Positions 46,310 to 58,782 of a stretch of 64,000 nucleotides of DNA are shown here, one piece after another (within the stretch, counting starts at the first letter, position 1; every line of letters starts with the position of its first letter). Both the position numbers and the translations under genes were made by a program. Below the pieces are notes generated by a model. It did no database searches. It was not told the DNA's origin and worked only from the letters and a program-made list of their open reading frames with translations. Source of the DNA: Polynucleobacter sp. Tro8-14-1 (GTDB taxonomy: Bacteria > Pseudomonadota > Gammaproteobacteria > Burkholderiales > Burkholderiaceae); contig NZ_JACVPX010000005.1 in assembly GCF_018881655.1 (NCBI RefSeq), positions 62,001-126,000 of the forward strand, given 5' to 3'.

Positions 46310-48631
46310 ATGAGCAAAGAAAATAATAAAGAGCAACAAATTGCAGCCTTAAGAGAGGCAGCGCTTCAGTACCACGAGTTTCCGACTCCGGGAAAAATTG
46401 AAATTGCACCAACAAAGCAATTAACCAATCAACGAGACTTAGCCCTTGCATACACGCCTGGCGTTGCAGCTCCTTGCGAAGAAATTGTTAAAGATCCGGC
46501 CAATGCATTCAAGTACACCGCCCGTGGAAATTTAGTTGGCGTTATTACGAACGGTACAGCTGTTTTAGGCTTGGGAAATATTGGACCGCTGGCAAGTAAG
46601 CCGGTGATGGAAGGTAAAGCGGTTCTTTTTAAGAAGTTTGCCGGCATTGACGTTTTCGATATCGAAGTTAATGAAAGCGATCCCGATAAGTTAGTAGAAA
46701 TTATTGCGGCACTAGAGCCAACGTTTGGCGGCATTAATTTAGAAGATATTAAAGCGCCTGATTGTTTTGTCGTTGAGCGTAAGTTGCAAGCACGCATGAA
46801 GATCCCAGTCTTTCATGATGACCAACACGGTACAGCGATTGTGGTTGCAGCCGCCATCATCAATGGTTTGAAGGTGGTTGGTAAAAAAGTAGAAGAAGTT
46901 AAGTTGGTTACCTCAGGGGCGGGTGCTGCTGCGCTAGCTTGCTTAGACCTATTGGTTGATTTAGGTATTCAGCGTAAAAATATTTGGGTTACTGACTTGG
47001 CTGGTGTTGCATACAAAGGCCGTAAAGAGTTGATGGACCCTGAAAAGGAGCCGTTCTGCCAAGATACGGATTTGCGCACGCTTGATCAAGCGATTGAAGG
47101 TGCAGATATTTTCTTAGGTCTTTCTGCTGGCGGTGTGCTTAAGCAAGACATGGTGAAGAAGATGGCGCCGAAGCCATTGGTTTATGCCTTGGCAAATCCA
47201 ACCCCAGAAATCTTGCCTGAAGAAGTAAAAGCGGTTCGTCCAGATGCAGTGATGGCAACGGGCCGTACTGATTATCCGAACCAAGTGAATAACGTTTTGT
47301 GTTTCCCGTTCATCTTCCGCGGCGCATTGGATGTGGGTGCAACAACGATTACCCGTGGCATGGAAGTCGCAGCTGTAAAGGCAGTAGCGGAATTGGCTCA
47401 AGCAGAACAGAGCGAAGTGGTTGCTTCTGTTTACGGTCTCGATAACTTATCCTTTGGCCCGGAGTATTTAATTCCAAAACCATTTGATCCACGTCTCATT
47501 ACAGTCATTGCTCCTGCGGTTGCTAAGGCGGCAATGGATGATGGCGTGGCTTCACGTCCGATTAAAGATTTCGATGCCTATCGCAATCAGTTGCAGCAAT
47601 TCGTGTACCACTCAGGTACTTTGATGAAGCCACTCTTTAGCATTGCTAAACGTGTACCAGCAAATCAAAAACGTATTGTGTTCGCTGAGGGTGAAGATGA
47701 GCGTGTATTGCGTGCAGTGCAGATCATCATTGATGAGCATCTTGCTACCCCAATTCTGATTGGTCGCCCTGCAGTGATCGAGCATCGTATCGAGAAGTTT
47801 GGCCTGCGTATGAAGGCGGGAGATGACTTTGAGATTGTGAATCCAGAGAATGATTCACGCTTCCGTGATTTCTGGCAAACCTACCTTGCACTCACAGAGC
47901 GTAAGGGTGTAACTCAGTCGTTTGCTAAGTTGGAAGTGCGTCGCCGCAACAGCTTGATTGGAAGTCTGTTGATTCAAAAAGGCTTTGCCGATGGCATGAT
48001 TTCTGGCACAGTCGGCAATATCGCTACGCACTTGAAATATATTGATGAAGTGATTGGGCATGAGCCTGGTGCAAATGTATATGGTGCGATGTCAGGTTTG
48101 ATTCTTCCCGGTCGCCAAGTATTTTTAGTGGATACTCATATCAATCTTGATCCTACTGCTGAACAGTTAGCAGACCTCACTCTCATGGCTGCAAGTGAAA
48201 TGAGAAAGCTAGGACTAGCTCCTAAAGTTGCATTACTTTCCCATTCCAATTTTGGTTCTAGCAACGCCCCTTCTGCAGTCAAGATGCGTGAAGTGTTGGC
48301 ATTGCTCCAAAAGGCAGATCCAACTTTAGAGGTTGACGGAGAAATGCATGGCGATAGCGCTTTAGATGCAAGCATTCGTGAAGGTGCAGTATCTTCATCT
48401 TCACTGAAGGGCGATGCCAACCTATTGGTTCTGCCAAATATCGATGCTGCCAATATTTCTTATAACTTGCTAAAAACAGCAGCAGGCAATGGCATTGCAA
48501 TCGGCCCCTTGTTGCTAGGCGTTGCTAAGCCAATTCACATTCTCACTCCAGCCGCAACTGTGCGCCGTATTGTGAATGTGACAACTTTGGCGGTTGTAGA
48601 GGCAGCGAGCAACGCCAGAGGCATTACGTAA
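46310..48631 (+). CDS. maeB: NADP-dependent malic enzyme with C-terminal phosphotransacetylase-like domain
   Basis: MaeB decarboxylates malate to pyruvate and makes NADPH. The N-terminal malic domain ([33 protein letters not shown]) and NAD-binding domain ([13 protein letters not shown]) fill residues 1-430. From about 440 to 770 there is a PTA_PTB domain ([33 protein letters not shown]), which in this family is thought to be regulatory. The 773-residue length matches E. coli MaeB. No clear ribosome-binding site precedes the ATG. A strong terminator follows. Confidence 0.96.
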   Translation: MSKENNKEQQIAALREAALQYHEFPTPGKIEIAPTKQLTNQRDLALAYTPGVAAPCEEIVKDPANAFKYTARGNLVGVITNGTAVLGLGNIGPLASKPVMEGKAVLFKKFAGIDVFDIEVNESDPDKLVEIIAALEPTFGGINLEDIKAPDCFVVERKLQARMKIPVFHDDQHGTAIVVAAAIINGLKVVGKKVEEVKLVTSGAGAAALACLDLLVDLGIQRKNIWVTDLAGVAYKGRKELMDPEKEPFCQDTDLRTLDQAIEGADIFLGLSAGGVLKQDMVKKMAPKPLVYALANPTPEILPEEVKAVRPDAVMATGRTDYPNQVNNVLCFPFIFRGALDVGATTITRGMEVAAVKAVAELAQAEQSEVVASVYGLDNLSFGPEYLIPKPFDPRLITVIAPAVAKAAMDDGVASRPIKDFDAYRNQLQQFVYHSGTLMKPLFSIAKRVPANQKRIVFAEGEDERVLRAVQIIIDEHLATPILIGRPAVIEHRIEKFGLRMKAGDDFEIVNPENDSRFRDFWQTYLALTERKGVTQSFAKLEVRRRNSLIGSLLIQKGFADGMISGTVGNIATHLKYIDEVIGHEPGANVYGAMSGLILPGRQVFLVDTHINLDPTAEQLADLTLMAASEMRKLGLAPKVALLSHSNFGSSNAPSAVKMREVLALLQKADPTLEVDGEMHGDSALDASIREGAVSSSSLKGDANLLVLPNIDAANISYNLLKTAAGNGIAIGPLLLGVAKPIHILTPAATVRRIVNVTTLAVVEAASNARGIT

Positions 48632-48638
48632 GAATCGG

Positions 48639-48680
48639 TAACATATGTAAGTTAGCAATAACTTACATATGTTATTTTTA
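48639..48680 (+). terminator. Terminator of maeB
   Basis: A perfect 15-bp stem (48639-48653 with 48660-48674) and a 6-base loop are followed by TTTTTA. The stem is AT-rich but long. Confidence 0.85.
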
Positions 48681-48759
48681 TATAAATCAGTGCTTTACAT
48701 AAAATGCACTGTATTTGGGCTTGATTTGATGGCGTGTTACGGGTAACCTAGCACCCATC

Positions 48760-49380
48760 ATGAATAATCGCTCTGAAAACAGCAATACAGCCAGCTTCGA
48801 TGAACATAGCCGTGCTGAAAGTTGGGATAGCAATGATCGACTGGAAACCGAATCATCCGCTGCCAACATTTATGCTGAAGGCGGTTTATCTCGTTTACAA
48901 ACCTATGCAGCAAATCAAGTTTCGGGGAAAAAAGTGACAGCTTCTTGGCGTGCCGCTTTGGCCGTTCGCGATGCCGGACCGCCGGCAATGTTGCGCAGTG
49001 TGCGCCCTAATATCGTTCAATCCATTCGCGCTTTCCGCACTCCTGATTTGCAGGAAGCGGCAACTGAATTGGGTCAACACTTTATTTATGCCAATTGCGC
49101 CAATGCTATGACTAAAGGTGAAGTATTGGAGTCAATTGCGATTGCCTACAAATTTACTAAGCAGCAGGCAAAAAATTACGATCCTTTGTTAGATGCCTTG
49201 ACGACTACCGTAGACAAGTCTGGCCCACAGCCTGGATTTGTAGTGGTGCTCGAAGGACTGCCTTGCACTCAGAAGTTTGACAAAGAAGCTCGTGAAACAT
49301 TGTTGGATGTTTTCCGCGATGCCGTTGATTTCTGGGCCGAGCGCCGCACTCCATACCGCGTCTTCTATTCTTTTGCTTAA
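48760..49380 (+). CDS. Barstar-family protein
   Basis: The C-terminal 90 residues (about 115-206) match the barstar fold: YANCANAMTKGEVLESIA, then VVLEGLPCTQKFDKEARE and RRTPYRVFYSF. Barstar inhibits secreted barnase-type ribonucleases. About 110 N-terminal residues (Ser/Asn/Glu-rich, then a helical part with RLQTYAANQVSGKKVTASW) are extra compared with the 90-residue Bacillus protein. No barnase-like gene is adjacent, so this is either an orphan immunity protein or a housekeeping relative with another target. It has its own terminator downstream. Confidence 0.8.
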   Translation: MNNRSENSNTASFDEHSRAESWDSNDRLETESSAANIYAEGGLSRLQTYAANQVSGKKVTASWRAALAVRDAGPPAMLRSVRPNIVQSIRAFRTPDLQEAATELGQHFIYANCANAMTKGEVLESIAIAYKFTKQQAKNYDPLLDALTTTVDKSGPQPGFVVVLEGLPCTQKFDKEARETLLDVFRDAVDFWAERRTPYRVFYSFA

Positions 49381-49404
49381 TCGCTAAAGTCTTGTAAGCC
49401 CTAT

Positions 49405-49430
49405 AAATCGCCTCTATTTGAGGCGATTTT
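49405..49430 (+). terminator. Bidirectional terminator between the barstar-family gene and rsmE
   Basis: A perfect 10-bp stem (49405-49414 with 49420-49429) around a TATTT loop has a T tail on the plus strand and an A-rich flank for the opposite direction. Its core overlaps the rsmE stop codon. Confidence 0.8.
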
Positions 49431-50175
49431 GCATTTCAGGATTCCATATGCTGTGTACGGCTGTAATAGCCACTACACCCGCTGTTTCTGTTCTGAGTAC
49501 CCGCTCCCCCAGTGAAACCAATTGATAGCCTGCTGCTTGCGCTTGCGCCTCCTCTTCAGGGGTATGACCTCCTTCGGGGCCGATCATTAAGACGATATCT
49601 TGAGGATCATTTTGTATTAGCACTGAATACAGGCTTTTGGTGGCATCTGGACTGAGTAATAACTTAAGTGCGGGTTTGGGGCTCGCCTTCAAATACGCTT
49701 CAAACGTTTGAATGGGTTCCAGGCTTGCAAAGACGGTGCGGTCGCATTGTTCGCATGCAGCTTGAATGATCCCTTCCCAGTGGGCTAGACGCTTTTGGGC
49801 GCGTTCCTGGTCGCTAGAGCGGGTAAGCTTGAGGATTGAGCGCTCACATTGCATTGGGGCAATATTTTGGGCGCCAGTCTCTACTGCTTTTTCAACAATC
49901 CAATCCATTTTGTCGCCACCAGCCAATCCTTGAGCCAAAGTAATGGCATAAGGTGTCTCGCGATGGGTGTCGGTACGGATATCCGTCAACTGAACTTGGC
50001 CTGTTTTTCCGTTCAAAGAGAGTAGTTCCCCCTTGGCTACCTGGCCTTTTCCATCAAATACAGGGAAAAATTCCCCGGTTTGGACACGTCTCACGCGCAA
50101 ATGGTGGGCAACCTCTGGGGGGAGGGCGGTTGGCTTTTGGGATTCCCATGGTCCGGGAAGATAAAATTGAGGCAT
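49414..50175 (-). CDS. rsmE: 16S rRNA (uracil-1498-N3)-methyltransferase RsmE
   Basis: RsmE methylates U1498 in the decoding region of 16S rRNA. The N-terminal PUA-like part begins MPQFYLPGPW and contains HHLRVRRVQTGE; the C-terminal SPOUT knot has GPEGGHTPEEE and LGERVLRTETAGVVAI. The 253-residue protein starting at ATG 50175 fits the family better than the longest frame, which would add 12 residues of unrelated sequence. It is divergent from tkt. Confidence 0.95.
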   Translation of the reverse strand: MPQFYLPGPWESQKPTALPPEVAHHLRVRRVQTGEFFPVFDGKGQVAKGELLSLNGKTGQVQLTDIRTDTHRETPYAITLAQGLAGGDKMDWIVEKAVETGAQNIAPMQCERSILKLTRSSDQERAQKRLAHWEGIIQAACEQCDRTVFASLEPIQTFEAYLKASPKPALKLLLSPDATKSLYSVLIQNDPQDIVLMIGPEGGHTPEEEAQAQAAGYQLVSLGERVLRTETAGVVAITAVHSIWNPEMQNRLK

Positions 50176-50218
50176 TACTGAAATATAGCCAATTAATTTT
50201 CCAGAGACCACTTTTACG

Positions 50219-52210
50219 ATGTCAAATCTTCAAATTCGTATGGCAAATGCCATTCGCGCCTTATCCATGGATGCAGTACAGCAGGCAAATTCAGGTCACC
50301 CTGGCATGCCAATGGGTATGGCAGATATTGCTGTTGGTCTTTGGAATGAACATTTAAAACATAATCCAACAGATCCACATTGGATTGATCGTGATCGTTT
50401 CGTTTTATCCAATGGCCATGGATCAATGTTGTTGTACTCACTCTTGCATCTTTCTGGTTACGACTTGCCGATTGAGGAGTTGAAAAATTTCCGTCAATTG
50501 CATAGCAAAACTCCGGGACATCCTGAGTATGGAATTACTCCCGGCGTAGAAACAACTACGGGTCCATTGGGTCAAGGAATTTCGAATGCAGTAGGAATGG
50601 CGCTTGCTGAAAAATTATTGGCAGAAGAATTTAATCGTCCTGGCTTTAATATTGTTGATCACTTCACCTATGTTTTTTTAGGTGATGGTTGTTTGATGGA
50701 GGGCATTAGCCATGAAGTATGTTCTTTGGCTGGCACACTCAAACTCAATAAGTTAATTGCATTGTGGGATGACAATGGCATCTCGATTGATGGCAAAGTC
50801 GTTTCTTGGTTTAACGAAGATACGCCAAAGCGATTTGAGGCTTATGGCTGGAACGTCATTCGCGCTGTTGATGGGCATGATGCAGAGGCTGTATCAGCTG
50901 CGATTGCAAAGGCTAAAAAGAGCGATAAGCCAACCCTGATTTGCTGCAAGACCGCAATTGGTCAAGGCTCACCTAATATGGCAGGTAGCGATAAAGTGCA
51001 CGGCTCACCATTGGGCGCGGCTGAAATTGCTGAAACACGTGTCGCATTGAATTGGCCATACGCTCCATTTGAAATTCCGAAAGATATTTATGCGGCATGG
51101 GATTTTAAAAAGCGTGGTCAGGCTGCCGAACACGAGTGGAATAAAGAATTTCAGAAATACAAAAACAAATTTCCAGAACTTGCTGCTGAATTGCAACGTC
51201 GTATGGCGGGTGATTTATCTAAAGATTTTTCATCTACATTAAATGCGTACTTAAAAACTTGCCAAACTAAAGCTGAAACCATTGCGACTCGTAAAGCAAG
51301 TCAGAACGCGATCGAAGCTTTGGCGCCTGCTTTACCAGAATTCATGGGAGGCTCTGCCGACTTAACAGGATCCAACCTAACTAATTGGCCTTCATGCAAA
51401 CCTGTGCGCGCTGATCAATGGGGTAATCACATCAACTATGGCGTGCGTGAATTTGGCATGAGCGCCATCATGAACGGTATTGCCTTGCATGGTGGATATA
51501 TCCCATTTGGCGGCACATTCTTAACTTTCTCCGATTACAGTCGTAACGCTTTGCGTATGGCTGCATTGATGAAGTTGCGCAGTATTTTTGTCTTCACCCA
51601 CGACTCAATTGGCCTGGGTGAAGATGGTCCAACCCATCAGTCTGTAGAGCATGTTGCTAGCTTGCGCCTTATTCCAAACCTCATGGTTTGGCGTCCTTGT
51701 GACACCACAGAGAGTGCTGTAGCCTGGGGCTCAGCCATTGAACGTAAAAATGGACCTAGCGCCCTGATCTTTAGTCGTCAGAATTGTCCATTTGTATCTC
51801 GTACTTCTGCACAAATTAAAGAAATTGCTCGTGGCGGTTACGTTTTGCGTGACCCTTCTGGCAAGATTGATGCAGTCATTATTGCGACTGGTTCTGAAAT
51901 TGCGCTTGCATTACAAACTGTGCAGCAGTTGGAAAAAGAAGGTTTAGGTATTCGCGTGGTTTCGGTACCTTCAACCACTGTTTTTGATCAACAGGATGCT
52001 GCCTACAAAGCAAAAGTATTGCCTGCGAATATTCCGCGCATTGCAGTTGAAGCGGGCGTGAGTGATTTCTGGTGGAAGTATGGCTGCGCAGCAGTTCATG
52101 GCGTAGATACCTTTGGCGAATCAGCGCCAGCACCAGTGTTGTATGAATATTTTGGATTAACGGCTGACCGGATTGCAAAGACAGTTAAACAATGCATTGC
52201 AAAGAAATAA
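50219..52210 (+). CDS. tkt: Transketolase
   Basis: Transketolase moves two-carbon units between sugar phosphates with thiamine diphosphate. The start [13 protein letters not shown], the cofactor-binding [12 protein letters not shown], and the second-domain signature [18 protein letters not shown] are diagnostic. The 663-residue length is standard. It is followed 41 bases later by gap, as in a Calvin- or pentose-phosphate-type cluster, and they probably share a transcript. Confidence 0.97.
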   Translation: MSNLQIRMANAIRALSMDAVQQANSGHPGMPMGMADIAVGLWNEHLKHNPTDPHWIDRDRFVLSNGHGSMLLYSLLHLSGYDLPIEELKNFRQLHSKTPGHPEYGITPGVETTTGPLGQGISNAVGMALAEKLLAEEFNRPGFNIVDHFTYVFLGDGCLMEGISHEVCSLAGTLKLNKLIALWDDNGISIDGKVVSWFNEDTPKRFEAYGWNVIRAVDGHDAEAVSAAIAKAKKSDKPTLICCKTAIGQGSPNMAGSDKVHGSPLGAAEIAETRVALNWPYAPFEIPKDIYAAWDFKKRGQAAEHEWNKEFQKYKNKFPELAAELQRRMAGDLSKDFSSTLNAYLKTCQTKAETIATRKASQNAIEALAPALPEFMGGSADLTGSNLTNWPSCKPVRADQWGNHINYGVREFGMSAIMNGIALHGGYIPFGGTFLTFSDYSRNALRMAALMKLRSIFVFTHDSIGLGEDGPTHQSVEHVASLRLIPNLMVWRPCDTTESAVAWGSAIERKNGPSALIFSRQNCPFVSRTSAQIKEIARGGYVLRDPSGKIDAVIIATGSEIALALQTVQQLEKEGLGIRVVSVPSTTVFDQQDAAYKAKVLPANIPRIAVEAGVSDFWWKYGCAAVHGVDTFGESAPAPVLYEYFGLTADRIAKTVKQCIAKK

Positions 52211-52251
52211 TAAAAATACGAAATAAATTCAATATTAGTAAGGGGAAATAA

Positions 52252-53280
52252 ATGACAATTCGTGTCGCAATTAATGGTTATGGGCGTATTGGCCGCATGG
52301 TATTACGTGCTCTTTATGAAGATCAAGTAAACGGCAAGCCACGTCGTGATATCCAGATCGTCGCAATTAATGCGATGGGTGATATTGCTATTAACGCGCA
52401 CCTTACAAAATATGACTCTGCGCATGGCCGCTTCCCAGCAGATGTGTCTGTTGATGGTGATTACATGGTGGTTAATGGCGATCGCATCAAAATGTTCTGC
52501 ACTCGTAATCCTGCGGAAACTCCATGGGGTGAATTAGGCGTTGATTTGGTTTTGGAATGTACTGGTAAGTTCACTTCAAAAGAAAAGGCCATGATTCATA
52601 TTGAGCAGGGCGCAAAGAAAGTATTGATTTCTGCTCCTGGTGAAAAAGATGTAGACGCAACTATTGTGTACGGCGTAAATCAAAATGTGCTGAAGCCAAA
52701 CGATGTGGTTGTATCTAATGCCAGTTGCACAACAAACTGTTTGGCTCCATTAGTTAAACCGCTCTTAGAAAAGATCGGCATTGAATCTGGTTTGATGACT
52801 ACTATTCATGCATTTACTAATGACCAAGTGTTAACAGATGTGTATCACAAGGATATGCGTCGTGCGCGTTCTGCTGTTACCAGCATGATCCCAACGAAGA
52901 CAGGTGCTGCTAAGGCAGTTGGTTTAGTTTTGCCGGCATTGGCAGGTCGCTTTGATGGCTTCGCAATGCGTGTACCAGTCATTAATGTTTCTGTTGTCGA
53001 CCTCACTTTTGCTGCTAGTCGCGCCACCAGCGTTGACGAAGTGAATGCCATTCTCAAGACTGCTAGCGAAGGGGAGCTCAAAGGTATTTTGGGCTTCAAT
53101 ACATTGCCCTTGGTATCCATTGACTTTAACCACGATCCACGCCCAAGTATTTATGATGCCTCCCAAACTCGCGTCTCTGCAGATGGCAAGTTGGTCAAAG
53201 TACTAGCTTGGTATGACAACGAATGGGGTTATTCAGTGCAGATGCTCAATGCTGCTGAAGCGTTAATGGCTGTCAAGTAA
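52252..53280 (+). CDS. gap: Glyceraldehyde-3-phosphate dehydrogenase, type I
   Basis: The NAD-binding start [14 protein letters not shown], the active-site Cys159 in SNASCTTNC and [10 protein letters not shown] near the C-terminus identify type I GAPDH of glycolysis and gluconeogenesis. The 342-residue length is slightly above the E. coli enzyme (331) through a short insertion near [20 protein letters not shown] precedes the ATG. A strong terminator follows about 80 bases downstream. Confidence 0.97.
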   Translation: MTIRVAINGYGRIGRMVLRALYEDQVNGKPRRDIQIVAINAMGDIAINAHLTKYDSAHGRFPADVSVDGDYMVVNGDRIKMFCTRNPAETPWGELGVDLVLECTGKFTSKEKAMIHIEQGAKKVLISAPGEKDVDATIVYGVNQNVLKPNDVVVSNASCTTNCLAPLVKPLLEKIGIESGLMTTIHAFTNDQVLTDVYHKDMRRARSAVTSMIPTKTGAAKAVGLVLPALAGRFDGFAMRVPVINVSVVDLTFAASRATSVDEVNAILKTASEGELKGILGFNTLPLVSIDFNHDPRPSIYDASQTRVSADGKLVKVLAWYDNEWGYSVQMLNAAEALMAVK

Positions 53281-53360
53281 GAAAAAATAGATAAGAGTAG
53301 TTAAGAGTACTTAAAAGTTGTTAAAAAACACTTAAATCTTCTTTTTAGGCTTAATTTTGT

Positions 53361-53389
53361 AAAAAAGACCTCAATTTGGGGTCTTTTTT
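53361..53389 (+). terminator. Terminator after gap, facing fur
   Basis: A stem of about 10 bp (AAAAAAGACC with GGTCTTTTTT) around an 8-base loop ends in a T run. The A run on the other side may let it serve fur as well. Confidence 0.85.
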
Positions 53390-53426
53390 GCTTCTGCAGT
53401 GATGAAAACTGCTTATTTTGGCAATT

Positions 53427-53879
53427 TTATTTAGCTTGTTTGTTACGGCAATTTTTCTTCAGGCAGTGGCCATACATGGCCAAAGAATGCTCTTGGAGCT
53501 TAAAACCCAGGTTTTTAGCAATATCGCGCTGCCTTTTTTCAATGGCTTCGTCTACAAATTCCTCTACATGGCCACAATCGATACAAACCAGATGGTCATG
53601 GTGCTGACCCTCATTCAATTCATAAATCGCCCTGCTATCACCTTTGCTAGATTCAAAATGGCTACGCAGTAGAAGGCCAGCCCGTTCAAATTGGGTAAGT
53701 ACCCGGTAAACCGTTGCCAGACCGATCTCTTTGTCTTCTTTGGCTAGGGCCATGAAGACATCTTCGGCGCTAAAGTGGGTTCCGCCGTTTTGATGAAAAA
53801 AATCGAGGATTTTCATCCTTGGGCCGGTAGCTTTTAGGCCAATATCGCGTAAATCTTCAGGACTAGGGTTTTGGGTCAT
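53427..53879 (-). CDS. fur: Ferric uptake regulator Fur
   Basis: Fur represses iron-uptake genes when bound to Fe2+. An N-terminal winged helix includes LKATGPRMKILDFF and IGLATVYRVLTQFERAGLL; the metal-binding part includes HHDH (93-96), Cys99-x2-Cys102 and a C-terminal Cys pair. The ATG at 53879 gives the usual 150-residue protein; the frame is open further upstream but the added residues do not fit. It is divergent from bamE, the conserved fur-bamE (omlA) arrangement. Confidence 0.95.
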   Translation of the reverse strand: MTQNPSPEDLRDIGLKATGPRMKILDFFHQNGGTHFSAEDVFMALAKEDKEIGLATVYRVLTQFERAGLLLRSHFESSKGDSRAIYELNEGQHHDHLVCIDCGHVEEFVDEAIEKRQRDIAKNLGFKLQEHSLAMYGHCLKKNCRNKQAK

Positions 53880-53928
53880 ATTTATGGCATTGGGAGCTAA
53901 AATCAATGTCTTAATGATACGGCCAGCC

Positions 53929-54645
53929 ATGCAAAATTGCCTTGAACTTTTTACCCGCTTTTTGAACCCGTTTTTGAAGGGTGTTTATTCCCCTGCTCGA
54001 TTGGGGCTGGTGTCCCTGGCTCTATTGGGATTGATGGGAGTGGTTGGATGTACTTCTGCCGTTGATGAAACTCAACGCGCTTGGATGAATAAGGTTTTTA
54101 GACCTTATGTTCCAGATGTTGTGCAGGGCAACTTCATTTCTAGCGAGCAGTACGCTAAGTTGCAATTAGGTATGACTCGTGAGCAGGTGCGTCAAATTTT
54201 AGGCACTCCGTTATTGGCAAGTTACTTCCATGCGAATCGCTGGGATTATATTTTTGAATTCAAGCGTGCTGGTCAGGTCATGGGCAAAGATCGTCATGTC
54301 ACAGTGTTCTTTGATGGCGACAAAGTAGTGAAGTTTGACGGTGATGCTTTGCCTACAGAAGTTGAGATGGTTGCCGAGATCGATAACTACTCTAAAACCA
54401 AACGTTCATTCTGGGATGTCATTACGGGATCCAATAAGCCACCTGTTACCCCGCCATTGCAGCAACCAGAACTGATGGTGCCAAGTAAAACGGATAATTT
54501 GGCAGCGGGTGCGGCCATACCACCAGCTACTACTGGTAGTTCATTCTGGGACTTTTTTAGTTTTTCTAAAAAGGATCCAAATGTTCAGCCTGAGCTATTG
54601 GGGTCTGGCGCTCTTAATGTTCCGCAGGCTAGTGAAGCCAAGTAA
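53929..54645 (+). CDS. bamE: Outer membrane protein assembly factor BamE (OmlA) lipoprotein
   Basis: BamE is a subunit of the BAM complex that inserts beta-barrel proteins. The SmpA/OmlA core is FISSEQYAKLQLGMTREQVRQILGTPLL and the RWDYIFEFKR strand. The lipobox VVGC puts the lipidated cysteine at residue 41 from this ATG, an unusually long leader; a TTG at 53974 would give a more typical 25-residue signal peptide, while ATGs at 53914 and 53884 would lengthen it. The Pro/Ser-rich C-terminal 90 residues are an extension beyond the E. coli protein (113 residues). Confidence 0.88.
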   Translation: MQNCLELFTRFLNPFLKGVYSPARLGLVSLALLGLMGVVGCTSAVDETQRAWMNKVFRPYVPDVVQGNFISSEQYAKLQLGMTREQVRQILGTPLLASYFHANRWDYIFEFKRAGQVMGKDRHVTVFFDGDKVVKFDGDALPTEVEMVAEIDNYSKTKRSFWDVITGSNKPPVTPPLQQPELMVPSKTDNLAAGAAIPPATTGSSFWDFFSFSKKDPNVQPELLGSGALNVPQASEAK

Positions 54646-54664
54646 AAATTACTTATGTGTTGAT

Positions 54665-54692
54665 GCTGAAGTGAGTTCCTTCAGCAACTTTT
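54665..54692 (+). terminator. Weak hairpin between bamE and dapB
   Basis: A 7-bp stem (54665-54671 with 54679-54685) is followed by AACTTTT. It is a weak candidate for partial termination or message stability. Confidence 0.3.
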
Positions 54693-54710
54693 AACCAGAA
54701 GCGAAGAAAA

Positions 54711-55514
54711 ATGATGAAGATTGCAATTGCAGGCGCAACAGGCCGTATGGGTAAGATGTTGATTGAGACCGTTCTCAATACAACTGATGCGCAGTTGGTT
54801 GGTGCGCTTGAGCATAATGCTTGCCCACAGTTGGGTGAAGATGCTGGCGCCTTCTTGGGTAAAAAAACTGGCGTACTCATTTCTTCTGATGTCCCCCAGG
54901 TTTTAGCTAATGCACAATTTTTAATCGACTTCACTAGGCCTGAAGGCACGATGGCCCATTTGGCTGTTGCTGAGAAGACGGGCACCAAAATGATTATTGG
55001 TACTACGGGTCTGACTGCCGATCAAATTACGAGCTTGAAAAATGCATCAGCAAAGCTAGCAATTGTTTTTGCGCCAAACATGAGCGTGGGTGTGAATGCC
55101 ACTTTTAAGTTGCTAGAGATCGCGGCAAAGATGCTCAATCAAGGTTATGACATTGAGATTATTGAAGCGCATCATAAGCATAAGGTGGATGCTCCATCTG
55201 GTACTGCACTCAAGATGGGTGAGGTGATTGCGGATGCTTTAGGTGAAAAGCTCGATAACGTTGCCGTGTATGCACGCGAAGGTCATACCGGTGAACGTAA
55301 AGAAGGCTCTATTGGTTTTGCAACGATTCGTGGTGGCGATATTGTTGGTGACCATACTGTCTTATTTGCAGGTGATGGCGAACGTATTGAAATCAGTCAT
55401 AAATCTTCAAGCCGTCAGTCCTATGCGCAAGGTTCGTTGCGTGCAGCCCGTTTCTTGCAAAACCAAAATTCTGGTTTATTCGATATGCAAGATGTTCTCG
55501 GCTTACGTAAATAA
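54711..55514 (+). CDS. dapB: 4-hydroxy-tetrahydrodipicolinate reductase DapB
   Basis: DapB acts in lysine and meso-diaminopimelate synthesis. The nucleotide-binding start [26 protein letters not shown] and the catalytic [15 protein letters not shown] are all visible. The 267-residue length is normal. Either of two adjacent ATG codons (54711 or 54714) could be the start. leuS follows after 42 bases. Confidence 0.96.
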   Translation: MMKIAIAGATGRMGKMLIETVLNTTDAQLVGALEHNACPQLGEDAGAFLGKKTGVLISSDVPQVLANAQFLIDFTRPEGTMAHLAVAEKTGTKMIIGTTGLTADQITSLKNASAKLAIVFAPNMSVGVNATFKLLEIAAKMLNQGYDIEIIEAHHKHKVDAPSGTALKMGEVIADALGEKLDNVAVYAREGHTGERKEGSIGFATIRGGDIVGDHTVLFAGDGERIEISHKSSSRQSYAQGSLRAARFLQNQNSGLFDMQDVLGLRK

Positions 55515-58229
<2,715 letters not shown>

Positions 58230-58243
58230 ATAGAAAAAGAGAC

Positions 58244-58768
58244 ATGCGCGTAAATTCCCTTCGTCGTGCAATGCTAGGCTTGATTGCCACCGTCCCTTTA
58301 AGTGGATTGATCGCTTGCGGCTTTCGTCTGCGTGGTATGGTGGATTTACCATTCAAGGTCATTGCAATTACTGGTAACCCATCCCCACCACTCAGGGCAG
58401 ACTTACAGACGGCGATTCTGACGGGTACGGATGCGAAAGTTGCTATCAATCCTAAAGATGCAGATCTCATCTTGGAAATTACTAACGATATCAATGGTCG
58501 CGAGATTTTGGCTTACAACTCCAACGGTCAAGTCTCTGCATATCGCCTCAATATTCGTGTAGGCTTTAGAGCCTACGACTTGGCTGGAGCAGAAATCGTG
58601 CCTGAGGCAGAGATTTACATGACTCGCGATATGGACTTCACGGTTTCCACTGTTTTGGCTACCGATGTTCAAATTCAGCAATTCTTAACCCTCATGCGTA
58701 AGGATTTGGCTATTCAAATCTTACGTCGCGTTGCTGCTGCAAGAGCGCAGCAATCAAGAGCTTTCTAG
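58244..58768 (+). CDS. lptE: LPS-assembly lipoprotein LptE
   Basis: LptE plugs the LptD barrel that inserts lipopolysaccharide in the outer membrane. It has a signal peptide with lipobox LIAC (Cys25), followed by the typical GFRLRGMVDLPFKVIAI. The 174-residue length matches. The gene starts 14 bases after leuS and ends 14 bases before holA, so it is part of one operon. Confidence 0.93.
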   Translation: MRVNSLRRAMLGLIATVPLSGLIACGFRLRGMVDLPFKVIAITGNPSPPLRADLQTAILTGTDAKVAINPKDADLILEITNDINGREILAYNSNGQVSAYRLNIRVGFRAYDLAGAEIVPEAEIYMTRDMDFTVSTVLATDVQIQQFLTLMRKDLAIQILRRVAAARAQQSRAF

Positions 58769-58782
58769 AGGTCAATTAAGGC

